Shown: positions 36,852 through 47,679, counted from the first letter of the stretch. The stretch is 64,000 nucleotides of DNA from an unicellular cyanobacterium SU2 (GCA_002110465.1 NEED01000005.1:105601-169600); one strand, 5' to 3'. Program-made: numbers and translations. Notes: generated by a model not told the origin, from the letters alone.

Positions 36852-38762
36852 ATGCATATAAGTGACATTACTCATCCCAACCAGTTGCACGGTTTATCGA
36901 TCCGACAATTAGAGGATGTTGCTCGTCAAATACGAGAAAAGCACTTACAAACCATCGCCGCAAGTGGAGGACATTTAGGCCCGGGGTTAGGAGTAGTAGA
37001 ACTCACCGTCGCCCTTTATCAAACCCTAGACTTAGATCGGGATAAAGTTACGTGGGATGTGGGACACCAAGCCTATCCCCATAAAATGTTAACCGGACGT
37101 TATAATCGTTTCCACACCCTACGGCAAAAAGACGGCATTGCAGGATACCTAAAACGCTGCGAAAGCAAATTCGATCATTTTGGGGCTGGACACGCCTCTA
37201 CAAGCATTTCTGCTGCCTTGGGGATGGCATTAGCGAGGGATGCCCAGGAGGAAGATTACAAAGTGGTAGCGGTGATCGGAGATGGGGCGTTAACTGGAGG
37301 AATGGCCTTAGAAGCCATTAACCATGCTGGACATTTACCCAACACAAACCTCATGGTTGTCCTTAATGACAATGAAATGTCCATTTCCCCTAACGTGGGA
37401 GCCATTTCTCGCTACCTCAACAAAGTGCGTCTGAGTGATCCCGTTCAATTTCTTTCAGACAACCTCGAAGAACAATTTAAGCATTTACCCTTCTTTGGAG
37501 AATCCTTTACCCCCGAAATGGAAAGGGTGAAAGAAGGGATGAAACGTTTAGCAGTTCCTAAAGTGGGAGCAGTTATTGAAGAATTGGGCTTTAAATACTT
37601 TGGTCCTATTGACGGCCACAACCTAGAAGAATTAATTAGCACCTTCAAACAAGCCCATAAAGTATCCGGACCAGTCCTCGTTCATGTTGCTACCGTTAAA
37701 GGGAAAGGCTATGACCTCGCTGAAAAAGACCAAGTTGGCTACCATGCTCAAAGTCCCTTTAATTTAGCTACCGGAAAAGCTCACCCTTCCAATAAACCTA
37801 AACCCCCCAGTTACTCCAAAGTCTTCGCCCATACCCTGACCACCTTGGCTGAAAACAATCCTAAAATTATTGGGATTACCGCCGCCATGGCTACGGGGAC
37901 AGGATTAGATAAACTTTATGCTAAACTCCCCAAACAATATATTGATGTAGGTATCGCAGAACAACACGCCGTTACTCTAGCTGCTGGTTTAGCTTGTGAA
38001 GGAATGCGTCCTGTTGCAGCCATTTACTCGACATTTTTACAACGAGCTTACGACCAAGTTCTCCATGATGTCTGCATTCAAAACCTTCCTGTTTTCTTCT
38101 GTCTTGATCGCGCAGGAATTGTGGGCGCAGATGGACCGACTCACCAAGGAATGTACGATATTGCCTATTTACGGTGTATTCCTAACCTAACCATTATGGC
38201 TCCCAAAGATGAGGCCGAATTACAACGAATGGTAGTAACAGGTGTCAATTACACCGATGGACCGATCGCCATGCGTTATCCTCGTGGTAGCGGGATTGGG
38301 GTTCCTTTGATGGAGGAAGGATGGGAACCGTTGCCCATCGGTAAAGGAGAAATTCTTCGCAGTGGAGATGATGTCTTACTCCTGGGTTATGGTTCCATGG
38401 TGAATACAGCCCTACAAGCGGCGGAAATTCTTGGCGAACATGGTATTGAAGCAACGGTGGTGAATGCTCGTTTTGTCAAACCTTTGGATACGGAATTAAT
38501 CTTTCCCCTTGCTCAACGTATTGGTAAAGTAGCTACCTTAGAAGAAGGCTGTCTCATGGGTGGATTTGGTTCTGCAGTTGCTGAAGCGTTGTTAGATAAC
38601 AACATTTTAGTTCCCCTAAAACGATTTGGCGTGAGCGATCGCCTCGTTGATCATGCTACCCCCGATCAATCTAAAGCAGATTTAGGGTTAACCAGTCCTC
38701 AAATTGCTGAACAAATTTTACAGGCCTTTTTCAAGACTCCCCAACCCTCTGTGGTGAGTTAA
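36852..38762 (+). CDS. dxs: 1-deoxy-D-xylulose-5-phosphate synthase
   Basis: 636 residues, full length. Thiamine-diphosphate enzyme that joins pyruvate and glyceraldehyde 3-phosphate in the first, flux-controlling step of the MEP isoprenoid pathway, supplying carotenoids, phytol and quinones. Signatures: [19 protein letters not shown], the TPP-binding [20 protein letters not shown] with [14 protein letters not shown], and the transketolase-type [18 protein letters not shown] 14-bp hairpin lies just after the stop. dxr, the next step, lies about 24 kb away at the right end of the window. Confidence 0.98.
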   Translation: MHISDITHPNQLHGLSIRQLEDVARQIREKHLQTIAASGGHLGPGLGVVELTVALYQTLDLDRDKVTWDVGHQAYPHKMLTGRYNRFHTLRQKDGIAGYLKRCESKFDHFGAGHASTSISAALGMALARDAQEEDYKVVAVIGDGALTGGMALEAINHAGHLPNTNLMVVLNDNEMSISPNVGAISRYLNKVRLSDPVQFLSDNLEEQFKHLPFFGESFTPEMERVKEGMKRLAVPKVGAVIEELGFKYFGPIDGHNLEELISTFKQAHKVSGPVLVHVATVKGKGYDLAEKDQVGYHAQSPFNLATGKAHPSNKPKPPSYSKVFAHTLTTLAENNPKIIGITAAMATGTGLDKLYAKLPKQYIDVGIAEQHAVTLAAGLACEGMRPVAAIYSTFLQRAYDQVLHDVCIQNLPVFFCLDRAGIVGADGPTHQGMYDIAYLRCIPNLTIMAPKDEAELQRMVVTGVNYTDGPIAMRYPRGSGIGVPLMEEGWEPLPIGKGEILRSGDDVLLLGYGSMVNTALQAAEILGEHGIEATVVNARFVKPLDTELIFPLAQRIGKVATLEEGCLMGGFGSAVAEALLDNNILVPLKRFGVSDRLVDHATPDQSKADLGLTSPQIAEQILQAFFKTPQPSVVS

Positions 38763-38773
38763 AGAATTAAGTT

Positions 38774-38818
38774 AACAACTTATAGGGTTTTCATGCTATT
38801 GACTCCCTATGAGTTGTT
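38774..38818 (+). terminator. Hairpin after dxs
   Basis: AACAACTTATAGGG and CCCTATGAGTTGTT pair over 14 positions with one mismatch around a 17-base loop, 12 bp past the dxs stop. There is no U-tract, so it may be a processing or protective hairpin rather than a strict rho-independent terminator. Confidence 0.5.
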
Positions 38819-38845
38819 CAAGATTTCTGTGAATAGGGAATACTC

Positions 38846-39424
38846 ATGGTTGTTCAACCCCAATTACAAACTTATACTTTAGATGAATACCGCGCACTCG
38901 AGGAAACAGAAGAGTTTCGCAGTGAATACCATGATGGAAAGATTATCCCAATGAGCGGAGGGACTATCAACCATAATCGCATTGTTCGTAACCTTGTCCG
39001 CATTTTAGATCTCGCATTTACGCAAAAACCTTATGAAGTATTTACCAGTGATTTGCGTTTGTGGATTCCTCAATATCGAAAAGGAACTTATCCCGACGTT
39101 ATGGTTATTGCTGATCAACCCGTCTTCAATGATAATCGCACCGATGAAGTCATGAATCCTTGTTTAATTGGGGAAGTGCTTTCCAAATCTACTGAAAGCT
39201 ACGATAGAGGTGATAAATTTCTTTACTATCGTTCTATCAAAGAATTTCAAGAATATTTATTAGTTAGCCAGTCAGAATATTTTATTGAACATTATCAAAA
39301 AACAGGTGAAGGACAATGGTTATTACAAGAATATCGAGGAGATGAACGAGAAATCAACCTAGAATCTGTCGAAGTTTCTTTGATTATCAAAGATATTTAT
39401 GAAGGGATTAATTTTGATCTGTAG
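38846..39424 (+). CDS. Uma2/DUF820-family putative restriction endonuclease-like protein
   Basis: 192 residues. The PD-(D/E)XK-type Uma2 family is greatly expanded in cyanobacteria and usually found as stand-alone genes. Signatures: YTLDEYRALEETEEFRSEYH, IPMSGGTINHNRIVRNL, GTYPDVMVIADQPVF (catalytic Asp), NPCLIGEVLSKSTESYDRGDKF (Glu and the following motif) and EYLLVSQSEYFIEHY. Biological role unknown. Confidence 0.92.
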   Translation: MVVQPQLQTYTLDEYRALEETEEFRSEYHDGKIIPMSGGTINHNRIVRNLVRILDLAFTQKPYEVFTSDLRLWIPQYRKGTYPDVMVIADQPVFNDNRTDEVMNPCLIGEVLSKSTESYDRGDKFLYYRSIKEFQEYLLVSQSEYFIEHYQKTGEGQWLLQEYRGDEREINLESVEVSLIIKDIYEGINFDL

Positions 39425-39448
39425 AGATATTGCATGGAACATCTCTAC
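39421..39448. repeat. GTAGAGAT...ATCTCTAC palindrome at the Uma2 stop codon
   Basis: GTAGAGAT and ATCTCTAC form a perfect 8-bp stem with ATTGCATGGAAC between. It is a degenerate copy of the GTAGAGACGTTGCATG-type palindrome that recurs in many cyanobacterial genomes. The Uma2 stop codon TAG lies inside its left arm. Confidence 0.6.
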
Positions 39449-39597
39449 ATCAAGTCAGAAGTTTAATTGTATAGTTGGGGACTTTTTCTGGTATTTCATA
39501 AATATAACCTTAGAAGTTTCGCATTGATAAAAGATACAAAAAATGATTACAAAAAGCCTTACTTTTAACGCGGTCGTTACTCCGTAAGAGGGATAGG

Positions 39598-40248
39598 TCA
39601 AATTTTTTGTTTAGTTGCCATAACAGCATAAAAAGGATCAGCCCCCATTACCCCTAACATTTGCAAAAAACTAGGGATCGAAGACGAACGGGAAATGACT
39701 TTAGGTTGACGAAACCCTGAAACTGATTGAAAATAACCTTTCACTAATTGAACCCGACTCAGTTCAGTTCCTTCACGCCAAGCGGCGATCGCCTTTTGGT
39801 AAAACATTCGGTTAGAAAAACTAACGATAACCACGCCTCCAGGGGTAAGAATACGTTGAATTTCACTAAAAACCGCTTCAGGATATTGTAAATACTGTAC
39901 CGAGACAGCAATTAAAACCGCATCAAAACTCTTATCATCTAAAGGCAATTTAGGATTTTCATTAAGATTTTGACTAAAATAATGATCCAAACGAGTATTT
40001 TTCGCTAATTCTTCTTCGTTCATCCCATGACCCTCCACATGGGCAAATTCCAGGTCATCGGGAAGATGGGATACCCAACTACTCATCAAGTCCAGAATAC
40101 GGGTTTGAGGTTGCAGACATTCTCGATACAGGTTAGTTAGTTGATCAATAAACCCTTCATCGACATGAGTAACAAAACGGGGAAAGGTATAAAAATCAGT
40201 ATCATTGGTTGGATCAAGTTTAGTCCGTTGTTCAGGTCGTAACATCAT
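39598..40248 (-). CDS. Class I SAM-dependent methyltransferase
   Basis: 216 residues. LQPQTRILDLMSSWVSHLP is the SAM-binding motif I region (unusual Ser/Trp in place of the Gly-rich loop), FDAVLIAVSVQYLQYPEAV is motif IV and ILTPGGVVIVSFSNRMFY is the post-motif. It belongs to the methyltransferase-11-like group; substrate unknown. Divergent from egtC across 58 bp, so the promoters are shared or back to back. It is not EgtD, which belongs to another family. Confidence 0.85.
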   Translation of the reverse strand: MMLRPEQRTKLDPTNDTDFYTFPRFVTHVDEGFIDQLTNLYRECLQPQTRILDLMSSWVSHLPDDLEFAHVEGHGMNEEELAKNTRLDHYFSQNLNENPKLPLDDKSFDAVLIAVSVQYLQYPEAVFSEIQRILTPGGVVIVSFSNRMFYQKAIAAWREGTELSRVQLVKGYFQSVSGFRQPKVISRSSSIPSFLQMLGVMGADPFYAVMATKQKI

Positions 40249-40306
40249 GGGTTATAGTCAGCTATAGATTATCACTCAAAACAATTTCCATTTTAAGCCA
40301 AATTTT

Positions 40307-41098
40307 ATGTGCCGTTTATTAGGTTATTTAGGTAAACCCATCCAACTTAATCAGTTACTATATAAACCAAAACATTCTCTCATTGTGCAAAGTTATCAAC
40401 CCCGTGAAATGACCGCAGGATTGATGAATGTAGACGGGTTTGGGATAGGTTGGTATCATCAAGAAAAAACAGATAATCCCTACACTTATAAAAATACTTT
40501 ACCGATTTGGAGTGATATTAATTTACCTCATTTAAGTCGCTATGTAGAATCAGGTTGTGTTTTAGGATATGTTCGTAGTGCCACACCTCCCTTAGCTGTA
40601 GATTTAAGCAATTGTCAACCCTTTAGTCAAGAGAAATTATTATTTATTCATAACGGATTTATTCATAATTTTCGGCAAACTCTCTATCGTCCTTTGCGGA
40701 ATCAATTTAGCGATGAAGTTTATCAACTCATCAATGGAACAACAGACTCTGAACATATTTTTGGCTTAATTTTAACCCAACTACAGGCATCCCCTGGTAT
40801 TTCTTTATTCACCGCATTACACCAAGCATTAATCACCTTAATTGAACTCTCTAAGGTTTATCATATTTACTTTTCAGCCAATATTATTATTAGTGATGGT
40901 CAACAATTAGTGGCTTCTCGCTATGCTAGTCGTTCCCCTATTCCTAGTCTCTATTGGTTAAGAGATGATCCCAATTATCCCGATAGTGTAATGCTTGCTT
41001 CTGAACCCTTATTTGAGGGAAACTGGAAACGTTGTCCAGACCACAGCATTATTAGTTTAGGAGAAGACTTTGAAGTCAATATCACACCTATCTCGTAG
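40307..41098 (+). CDS. egtC: Class II glutamine amidotransferase EgtC (ergothioneine biosynthesis)
   Basis: 263 residues. N-terminal nucleophile hydrolase: Cys2 directly follows Met ([11 protein letters not shown]), as required after Met removal. [21 protein letters not shown] and [12 protein letters not shown] are class II amidotransferase motifs. EgtC removes glutamate from the gamma-glutamyl sulfoxide intermediate in the mycobacterial-type ergothioneine pathway. The 3' end overlaps egtB by 29 bp, so the pair is translationally coupled. Confidence 0.9.
   Translation: MCRLLGYLGKPIQLNQLLYKPKHSLIVQSYQPREMTAGLMNVDGFGIGWYHQEKTDNPYTYKNTLPIWSDINLPHLSRYVESGCVLGYVRSATPPLAVDLSNCQPFSQEKLLFIHNGFIHNFRQTLYRPLRNQFSDEVYQLINGTTDSEHIFGLILTQLQASPGISLFTALHQALITLIELSKVYHIYFSANIIISDGQQLVASRYASRSPIPSLYWLRDDPNYPDSVMLASEPLFEGNWKRCPDHSIISLGEDFEVNITPIS
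41059..41063 (+). promoter_or_regulatory. Ribosome-binding site that sets the TTG start of egtB
   Basis: AGGAG lies inside the end of egtC, six bases before TTG 41070. This supports the non-ATG start over the later ATG at 41118. Confidence 0.6.
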
Positions 41099-42320
41099 AC
41101 AAGAAATTTTTCAGGCAATGGGGGAATGTCGTCAAAAAACCCTCGAGTTATTTACTAATATAACGGATGAACTTTTTTGTCAACAAGCCCACCCTGATTT
41201 TAGCCCTATTGGTTGGCATTTAGGCCATATTGCCTATACTGAAGCTTATTGGATTTTAGAAAAATGTGCAGGTTTATCTACCCAGTTTACCCAATATAAT
41301 CGTCTTTTTAATGCCAGTGGTTTACCTAAATTTGAACGACAAAATTTACCTAGTATAGAGATTATTTTTGATTATCTTGATACAATTCGCACGCAAGTAT
41401 TTGCCTATCTAGAAAAGGCTCCTCTGGAAAAGCAAGAACGTCTTTGGTATTGGTTGCTTCAACACGAAAGTCAACATAATGAAACAATTATTTTTGTGTT
41501 ACAACTTTTGCAAAGATGGGAAAATGGATTTTACCCTAAATTAAATTTTTCTTCTGATTCACCTTCAACAAAAACCCTAGACCAAACAATGGTAGAAATT
41601 CCTGCTGGAGTTTTTGAAATGGGAAGTAATCATCTTGAATCCCAGGATAATGAAAGACCATCCCATCAAATTTATTTAGGGTCTTATTCTCTAGATATTT
41701 ATCCTGTTACTTGTTTACAATATCGAGAATTCATGGAATCTGAAGGCTATCAAAAACATCAGTTTTGGTCAGCAGAAGGATGGCAATGGTTGCAAAAAAA
41801 TCCCGTTTCTACTCCTTTATATTGGGTTGATTCTTCAGACTGGGATAATCATCCTGTCTGTGGTGTTAGTTATTATGAAGCAGAAGCCTATGCTAACTTT
41901 ATGAGTAAACGACTTCCTACCGAAGCAGAATGGGAAAAAGCCGCAAGTTGGGACATTTTCACCCAACAAAAACAGTCTTATCCTTGGGGAAATACTACTC
42001 CTAACGGACAAGTTTGTAACTTTGATGGTATGGTTGGCCATACAACGCCAGTTAATACTTATCAGTCTAATTGTAGTCCCTATGGATGTTACGATATGTT
42101 AGGAAATGTCTGGGAATGGACAGCCTCTTGGTTTCGCACTTATCAAGGGTTTAAATCCTATCCTTATTCAGGGTATTCCCAAACTTATTTTGATGATCAG
42201 CATCGAGTATTACGGGGAGGAAGTTGGGCGACTCGTCCTTGGGGGTTGCGTAACAGTTTCCGAAATTGGTATCATCCTTGGGTTCGTCAAATTTTAGTAG
42301 GATTTCGTTGTGCTAAATAG
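41070..42320 (+). CDS. egtB: EgtB-type non-haem iron sulfoxide synthase
   Basis: 416 residues. The N-terminal DinB_2-like domain carries the iron ligands: His53 in GWHLGHIAY and the pair His132/His136 in QHESQHNET. The C-terminal FGE-sulfatase domain has [45 protein letters not shown] and [13 protein letters not shown]. EgtB joins hercynine to gamma-glutamylcysteine or cysteine with oxygen. Next to egtC, this supports the gamma-glutamylcysteine route. EgtD, which makes hercynine, is not in the window. A selenoneine-type synthase is a less likely alternative. It starts at TTG inside the end of egtC. Confidence 0.88.
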   Translation: MKSISHLSRRQEIFQAMGECRQKTLELFTNITDELFCQQAHPDFSPIGWHLGHIAYTEAYWILEKCAGLSTQFTQYNRLFNASGLPKFERQNLPSIEIIFDYLDTIRTQVFAYLEKAPLEKQERLWYWLLQHESQHNETIIFVLQLLQRWENGFYPKLNFSSDSPSTKTLDQTMVEIPAGVFEMGSNHLESQDNERPSHQIYLGSYSLDIYPVTCLQYREFMESEGYQKHQFWSAEGWQWLQKNPVSTPLYWVDSSDWDNHPVCGVSYYEAEAYANFMSKRLPTEAEWEKAASWDIFTQQKQSYPWGNTTPNGQVCNFDGMVGHTTPVNTYQSNCSPYGCYDMLGNVWEWTASWFRTYQGFKSYPYSGYSQTYFDDQHRVLRGGSWATRPWGLRNSFRNWYHPWVRQILVGFRCAK

Positions 42321-42334
42321 CTGACCAGAAAATC

Positions 42335-42362
42335 AGGGGGTCAAGTCCCGTCTTTTTTTCCC
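42335..42362 (+). terminator. Weak terminator-like site after egtB
   Basis: AGGGGGTCAAGTCCC, with a short GGG/CCC stem, is followed by GTCTTTTTTT. It lies between the convergent egtB and dnaJ ends. Confidence 0.4.
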
Positions 42363-42374
42363 TAGAGGTTAGAG

Positions 42375-43256
42375 TCAATTTTGCCGAGGATTAAACGTTT
42401 CTTTCTCCCGAATTTTTTGGTAGAGTTCCAACTCTTCTTCACTAATTTCTAAAGGAATAGCGATCTGAATTTCTACTAACTGATCTCCTCGACTGCCATT
42501 GCCATCAGGATAACCCTTATTAGCTAACCGTAAGCGTTGACCCCCTCGCACTCCTTTAGGAACCTTCATTTTAACTAACCCATCAATCGTCGGAATTTCG
42601 ATCGCTTCTCCTAAAATTGCTTCACTGGGAGTAACTGGAATCCGACAAAAAATATCTGTTCCTTGTAATTCAAAAAAGGGATGACCGGCTAACGTAATTT
42701 TCAGATAGAGATCCCCTCCTTCTAATCCCTGTCCTTTGAGGCGAATTTTTTGGCCATCTATCATTCCTGGGGGCATTTCCACTTCTAGCGATCGCCCATC
42801 TTCAAGGCGAATGCGTTCGCGTCCTCCCCGATAAGCTTTTTCTAAGGGTAAATTTAACTTCGCTTCTACATCCCGTCGTCCTGGCCGAGAGGGGTTAACC
42901 ACTTTAGCCCGTTTGGTACTTCCTGGGCTAAAATCCTTAAATTTCCAGAAATCGTAATCTTGACGATAATTGCTAGTGCTACCATTTCCGTTGCGAGGAA
43001 TGGTATCCCGCCTTTGAGGAGGACGACGTTTTCCTTTACCAAAGAGTCGTAAATCGTATTCAGCGCGTTTGGTTTGATCGCACAAAATATTATAGGCTTC
43101 ATTAATATCTTTAAACTTCTCTTCAGCCGTCTTGTCTCCTGGATTAACATCGGGATGGTATTGTCGGGCTAATTTCCGAAAAGACTTTTTTACCTCCTCG
43201 CTGGTGGCATTTTTAGGAACTCCTAGAATGGCATAATAGTTACGGACTTGCTGCAT
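42375..43256 (-). CDS. dnaJ: J-domain co-chaperone, type B (DnaJ/CbpA-like)
   Basis: 293 residues. The J-domain at the N-terminus has HPD in RQYHPDVNPGDK. A short G/basic linker follows (GKGKRRPPQRRDTIPRNGNG), with no Cys-rich zinc domain, then two substrate-binding beta domains (RERIRLEDGRSLEVEMPPGM and GDLYLKITLAGHPFFEL). It lies 102 bp downstream of dnaK on the same strand. In Synechocystis I recall the same pairing as dnaK3-dnaJ3. It stimulates the ATPase of the neighbouring DnaK and hands clients to it. Confidence 0.93.
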   Translation of the reverse strand: MQQVRNYYAILGVPKNATSEEVKKSFRKLARQYHPDVNPGDKTAEEKFKDINEAYNILCDQTKRAEYDLRLFGKGKRRPPQRRDTIPRNGNGSTSNYRQDYDFWKFKDFSPGSTKRAKVVNPSRPGRRDVEAKLNLPLEKAYRGGRERIRLEDGRSLEVEMPPGMIDGQKIRLKGQGLEGGDLYLKITLAGHPFFELQGTDIFCRIPVTPSEAILGEAIEIPTIDGLVKMKVPKGVRGGQRLRLANKGYPDGNGSRGDQLVEIQIAIPLEISEEELELYQKIREKETFNPRQN

Positions 43257-43358
43257 ATAATCAGGAAACGGTTATTAGTAGACAGTAAACAGTAATTTAA
43301 AGGAAATAATTCAGTAGCGAATAACTTATTAACTATTAACTATTCACTATTCACTAAT

Positions 43359-45539
43359 TTAGAACCAATCATCGTCTTCTTCATCCCAATCATTTTCAGC
43401 TGGAATACGACGGGACTTATCGCGGCTATAGTATCTTTCAGATTCAACTTTAGGATATCTTCTATCTGATGGAGATGGCTGACGATTCCCTGGCGAACGA
43501 TAGGAGCGATTGATTCCCCAATCATCGTAATCATCATAATCATCGTAGCGAGGTGATCGATAATCACGAGGATCATCATAACGGGGGGAGCCATAGTCAC
43601 TGGGGGGATAATCATCTCGATAGACAGTTCGACGACGGGGGGTATAGGGAAGATCGTCTTCTGGTTCTCCGGTTAAGGTTTTACGAATCGAGTCAAAAAA
43701 GCCCTCATCTTCCTCATCATCGTATTGTAGACGGACTTCGCGGTTAAGTTCGTAAAGTACATCTTGTAGATCGGCTTGAGCGCGATCGAGGCGACGTTCA
43801 TCATCTTTCTCAAGACTATCTAAAATGTCTGCATTGAGGGATTCTATTTGACGACGATAGGAACTGGTAAATTGGGTTCCAAAGTCAAGGGTAACTTCCT
43901 TAAGTCGCCGTAAGGCTTGATCTGTTAACGCTTTGGCTCGGTTACGTTTTTCTACTTGTTCCCGTCTTTGGCGATCGCCTTCAGCAAATTGGGCGGCTTC
44001 TTGGATCATCCGATTAACTTCTGCATCTGTGAGGGTTGAGGCACCTTGAACCGTAATGGTTTGTTCCCGTCCGGTGGTGCGATCGCGGGCCATCACCTGT
44101 AAGATCCCATTGGCATCGATATCGAAAGCGACTTGAATTTGGGGAATTCCCCTCGGGGCTGGTGGAATGCCGGTTAATTTGAACCGTCCTAGAGATTTAT
44201 TATCATTGGCCATTTCCCGTTCTCCTTGAACCACATGAATTTCTACCATAGTTTGGTTATTTTCTCCTGTGGAAAAGGTATCCGAACGTCTGACGGGAAT
44301 TGTCGTGTTACGGGGAATTAATTTTTTAGTGACTCCGCCGATAGTTTCTAACCCTAACGATAGGGGGGTAACATCTAGCAGTAAAATATCTTTGACTTGT
44401 CCCCCCAAAATCCCTGATTGAATGGCCGCCCCCACTGCTACCACTTCATCGGGGTTAACGTTTTCGTTGGGTTCTTTATCAATAAAACTGCGGACTAACC
44501 CTTTAATCATCGGCATTCGGGTTGCCCCTCCTACTAATACGACTTCATCAATTTGAATGGGGGTTAACCCAGCATCTTTGAGGGCGCGTTTAATGGGACG
44601 GCGCAGACGACTGACTAGATCTCCGCAAAGATCTTCAAATTCGGGGCGACTCAGACGGGTTTCGATGTGTTTAGGTCCATCTTCGGTAGCGGTTATAAAG
44701 GGTAGGTTGATGTCAGTAACACTGACTCCTGAGAGTTCAATTTTGGCTTTTTCTGCGGCTTCTGTGAGCCGTTGCAGGGCTTGTCTATCGTGCTTACGAA
44801 GGTCTACCCCTTCTTGTTCGAGGAATTTTTCAGCCAACCAGTCTACAATGCGTTTATCGAAGTCATTTCCTCCTAACTGAGTATCGCCACTGGTTGCTCT
44901 CACTTCCAGGATTCCATCCCCCACTTCTAGGACGGAGACATCAAAGGTTCCTCCTCCGAGGTCAAAGACCAAGATTTTTTGCGATCGCTGTTGATCTAAC
45001 CCATAGGCTAAGGAGGCGGCGGTCGGTTCGTTGAGGATGCGGTGAACTTCTAACCCCGCAATACGTCCTGCATCTTTGGTTGCTTGGCGTTGGGAGTCGT
45101 TAAAATAAGCGGGAACAGTAATAACGGCCCCTGTAACTGGTTCCCCTAGGTATCTTTCGGCTTCCTCAGCCAATTTCCGCAAAATCATTGCTGATACTTC
45201 TTCGGGGGCAAATTCTTTTTTCAGGCGCGGACAACGAATTTTTATGTTATCGTTTTCGTCTCGACGGATGGTGTAGGGAACTTGTTTTGATTCGGGTTTG
45301 AGTTCAGCATAGCGACGACCCATAAATCGTTTTACCCCATAAAAGGTATTTTGGGGATTGAGGACGGCTTGTCGCCTGGCCAATTGTCCGACAACTAATT
45401 CTCCATCTTTATTAAAACCAACCACTGAAGGGGTTGTCCGCATCCCTTCTGAATTGGCGATTACGACTGGCTTTCCGCCTTCCATGACGGCTACCACAGA
45501 GTTTGTTGTCCCTAGGTCAATGCCGACTACTTTTCCCAT
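43359..45539 (-). CDS. dnaK: DnaK chaperone with a long charged C-terminal tail (DnaK3-like)
   Basis: About 726 residues, nearly 100 more than E. coli DnaK. ATPase domain: [53 protein letters not shown]. Substrate domain and helical lid follow to about residue 600. The remainder (from about [10 protein letters not shown] onward) is an unusual tail rich in Asp, Tyr, Arg and Pro, with repeated SPRYDD/DYRSPRY units, ending [12 protein letters not shown]. It lacks the EEVD-like end. The tail and the adjacent J-protein suggest the cyanobacterial DnaK3 type, reported as thylakoid-associated. The frame extends upstream to GTG 45557, but ATG 45539 (MGKVVGID) fits the family. No CIRCE operator is visible upstream. 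Confidence 0.95.
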   Translation of the reverse strand: MGKVVGIDLGTTNSVVAVMEGGKPVVIANSEGMRTTPSVVGFNKDGELVVGQLARRQAVLNPQNTFYGVKRFMGRRYAELKPESKQVPYTIRRDENDNIKIRCPRLKKEFAPEEVSAMILRKLAEEAERYLGEPVTGAVITVPAYFNDSQRQATKDAGRIAGLEVHRILNEPTAASLAYGLDQQRSQKILVFDLGGGTFDVSVLEVGDGILEVRATSGDTQLGGNDFDKRIVDWLAEKFLEQEGVDLRKHDRQALQRLTEAAEKAKIELSGVSVTDINLPFITATEDGPKHIETRLSRPEFEDLCGDLVSRLRRPIKRALKDAGLTPIQIDEVVLVGGATRMPMIKGLVRSFIDKEPNENVNPDEVVAVGAAIQSGILGGQVKDILLLDVTPLSLGLETIGGVTKKLIPRNTTIPVRRSDTFSTGENNQTMVEIHVVQGEREMANDNKSLGRFKLTGIPPAPRGIPQIQVAFDIDANGILQVMARDRTTGREQTITVQGASTLTDAEVNRMIQEAAQFAEGDRQRREQVEKRNRAKALTDQALRRLKEVTLDFGTQFTSSYRRQIESLNADILDSLEKDDERRLDRAQADLQDVLYELNREVRLQYDDEEDEGFFDSIRKTLTGEPEDDLPYTPRRRTVYRDDYPPSDYGSPRYDDPRDYRSPRYDDYDDYDDWGINRSYRSPGNRQPSPSDRRYPKVESERYYSRDKSRRIPAENDWDEEDDDWF

Positions 45540-45810
45540 GCCTCTGTTTGTCTCCACCTACTCCAATTACGTCTTGAGTCTTTATATTTCTTCGAGAGTT
45601 TACCGTGATTGGGTCTCACTGACAATATTGTATCGAATTGGGGAGGTCGATCGGGAATCACCGTCGGTTATCTCAAGGAGAACTGCTATAGTTAAAGATA
45701 ATTTTCTTTAACCTTTCCCCACAATTCCCCCCTATCCTTGCTCTGTAAACTTCTGTTTAACATAACATTTAGTGTAATCAGGAAAAAGGCAAAACAAGAT
45801 CTATTGATGT

Positions 45811-46746
45811 ATGAGAAAACGAAAATCCAGAAAATTCTCGTTCCGTCAAGACCCCTATTTTTTCAACGGGAAACCTTCACGCAAAGTTACTAGACCCTTG
45901 CAACCGTCACAACGTATTGATTTACTTCACCCTGCTAGAAGTGATTTATATCATTGGTTATTGGCTATCTCTTGGCCTAAGTTTTTACTATTAATTAGTG
46001 TATTTTATCTAGGTATTAATATTCTGTTTGCTTGTGCCTATTTAACCACAGGGAATGGTATTGCTAATGCTCAACCAGGGTCTTTTAAGGATGCTTTTTT
46101 CTTTAGTATTCAAACCTTATCTACGGTAGGTTACGGGTCAATGTATCCTGAAACCCTTTACGCCCAATTGTTAGTCACCTGGGAAGTTTGGGTGGGATTA
46201 TTATTAGTGGCTATTTTAACAGGACTAATGTTTGCTCGTTTCTCTCGACCAACCGCACGAGTTTTGTTTAGTCAGGTGGCGGTGGTTTGTCCTTTTAATG
46301 GGGTTCCGACTTTGATGTTTCGGGCAGCAAATCGACGACAAAATCAAATTTTAGAGGCTCAAGTTCGCGTCAGTTTAGTCAGAGATGAAGTTACTTCTGA
46401 AGGATACCACTTACGTCGGTTTTATGATTTGAACCTATTGCGATCGCAAACACCTATTTTTGGACTTAGTTGGCAAGTTATGCACCCCATTGATCAAACC
46501 AGTCCCCTTTACGGAGAATCTCGAGAGTCTCTTCAACGAGTCGAAGGGGAAATTTGGGTTGCCCTCACAGGACTTGATGAAACCTTTTCCCAAACTATCC
46601 ATGCCCGCCATTCTTATTCTAGTGGGGAAATTTCCTGGAATATGCGCTTCGTAGATATTTTTTCTCGTTCCCAAAGGGGTCATTATCAAATTGATATCAG
46701 TCGTCTTGATGAGGTTGTTGCTTTAGATTCGCAAAGAACTCAATGA
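45811..46746 (+). CDS. KirBac-type inward-rectifier potassium channel
   Basis: 311 residues. A slide helix (RSDLYHWLLAISWPKF), outer helix (FLLLISVFYLGINILFACAY), pore helix and K+ selectivity filter TVGYG at about 105-109 (SIQTLSTVGYGSMYP), inner helix (VGLLLVAILTGLMFARF), and a C-terminal immunoglobulin-like cytoplasmic domain (VVCPFNGVPTLMFRAANRR onward). Length is normal for the family. A membrane K+ channel, probably gated by lipid or ligand through the cytosolic domain. It is divergent from dnaK, with 271 bp between the two starts. Confidence 0.95.
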   Translation: MRKRKSRKFSFRQDPYFFNGKPSRKVTRPLQPSQRIDLLHPARSDLYHWLLAISWPKFLLLISVFYLGINILFACAYLTTGNGIANAQPGSFKDAFFFSIQTLSTVGYGSMYPETLYAQLLVTWEVWVGLLLVAILTGLMFARFSRPTARVLFSQVAVVCPFNGVPTLMFRAANRRQNQILEAQVRVSLVRDEVTSEGYHLRRFYDLNLLRSQTPIFGLSWQVMHPIDQTSPLYGESRESLQRVEGEIWVALTGLDETFSQTIHARHSYSSGEISWNMRFVDIFSRSQRGHYQIDISRLDEVVALDSQRTQ

Positions 46747-46792
46747 TGGGTTAGGGGGACACTTGTTTATTGATCACAGTTCCCAACCCATC
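46745..46792. terminator. Inverted repeat between the Kir channel gene and rplI
   Basis: GATGGGTT (overlapping the channel stop) and AACCCATC are perfect complements, with extra GGGGGA/TCCC pairing inside. It lies between two converging genes and may end transcription from either side, although no T-tract follows. Confidence 0.45.
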
Positions 46793-46907
46793 CTCTGTCC
46801 GGTCTTTTATAGACTAGGGCAAAATTATTTATTGAGAACTTCTATCGGATAAGTTCTTTAGAATTTACTACAAACATACAATTAATTTTGCTTCCCTAGT
46901 TGAGATA

Positions 46908-47366
46908 CTACAAAGGGGCTACTTGAATTTCAATTTCTGCGGTGACTTCCGGGTGTAGTTTAACCGTCGCCTTGTAAAATCCTGTTTGGCTAATTTCGGG
47001 CAAAGTAATCCCACGACGGTCTACTTCTTGATTGGTAGCTGCTTGAATTGCCTCGGCCACTTCTTGAGTCGTCACTGTCCCGAAAATGGCTTCTCCTTCC
47101 CCAACTTGTTTGCGGATGGTGAAGCGTCCAATGGTTGCTAGGGCTGTTTTACGGGATTCTGCTGCTTGTTTTTCAGCTAATAAGCGTTGTCTTTCTTTTT
47201 CTTTACGTTGTTCGACTTGTCTGAGAATGCCTGATGTTGCAACAACCCCTAATCCTTGAGGAATTAGATAATTTCGAGCATATCCTGGGGCAACTTCTAC
47301 GAGATCTCCTGTTTTCCCTAGTTTATTGATAGACTGATTCAATACGATTTGAACGCGCTTGGCCAT
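46908..47366 (-). CDS. rplI: 50S ribosomal protein L9
   Basis: 152 residues, normal length. N-terminal rRNA-binding domain [39 protein letters not shown], long connecting helix ([21 protein letters not shown]) and C-terminal domain (EIEIQVAPL). It is an assembly and translational-fidelity component of the large ribosomal subunit. Confidence 0.98.
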   Translation of the reverse strand: MAKRVQIVLNQSINKLGKTGDLVEVAPGYARNYLIPQGLGVVATSGILRQVEQRKEKERQRLLAEKQAAESRKTALATIGRFTIRKQVGEGEAIFGTVTTQEVAEAIQAATNQEVDRRGITLPEISQTGFYKATVKLHPEVTAEIEIQVAPL

Positions 47367-47511
47367 GGTTTCCTCTATGTCTGTGGCTCAATTTATTTAG
47401 TAATGACAGCCTATTATTATAAAACTGATCGGTTATTAATCACAAATCTTCTGTCAATTTGATTAATCTCAATCTTATTGGCGTTTTCTTTAGAGTGGTT
47501 ATCAATTATCC

Positions 47512-47628
47512 ATGGGTGACACAAGAATTTTAAGTGCTGCAAGGACTAAAGACAAACCGGCATTGATTTTGACCAACTACTTAGAAAAAGGTGAGGTTCT
47601 TTCTAAAATTTTCTCTGATTATTCTTGA
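47512..47628 (+). CDS. Possible 38-residue peptide or gene remnant
   Basis: ATG-to-TGA frame reading MGDTRILSAARTKDKPALIL and on through TNYLEKGEVLSKIFSDYS, in the 313-bp spacer between rplI and the MATE gene. The amino-acid mix is protein-like, but there is no clear ribosome site and no recognised family. The rest of the spacer shows nothing. Confidence 0.25.
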   Translation: MGDTRILSAARTKDKPALILTNYLEKGEVLSKIFSDYS

Positions 47629-47679
47629 GAGGATTGTTATATTAGCTGATAGATTAAATGACACTGAAACTGTTTATCT

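Noticed and set aside
43340..43615. 91-codon minus-strand frame rich in Met and Ile inside the dnaK 3' end
   Set aside because: It is the shifted reading of the repetitive charged tail codons of dnaK.
45558..45810. CIRCE heat-shock operator upstream of dnaK
   Set aside because: I looked for TTAGCACTC-N9-GAGTGCTAA and close variants and found none.
47512..47628. 38-codon frame as a definite small gene
   Set aside because: Listed only at low confidence: no ribosome site and no recognised relatives.
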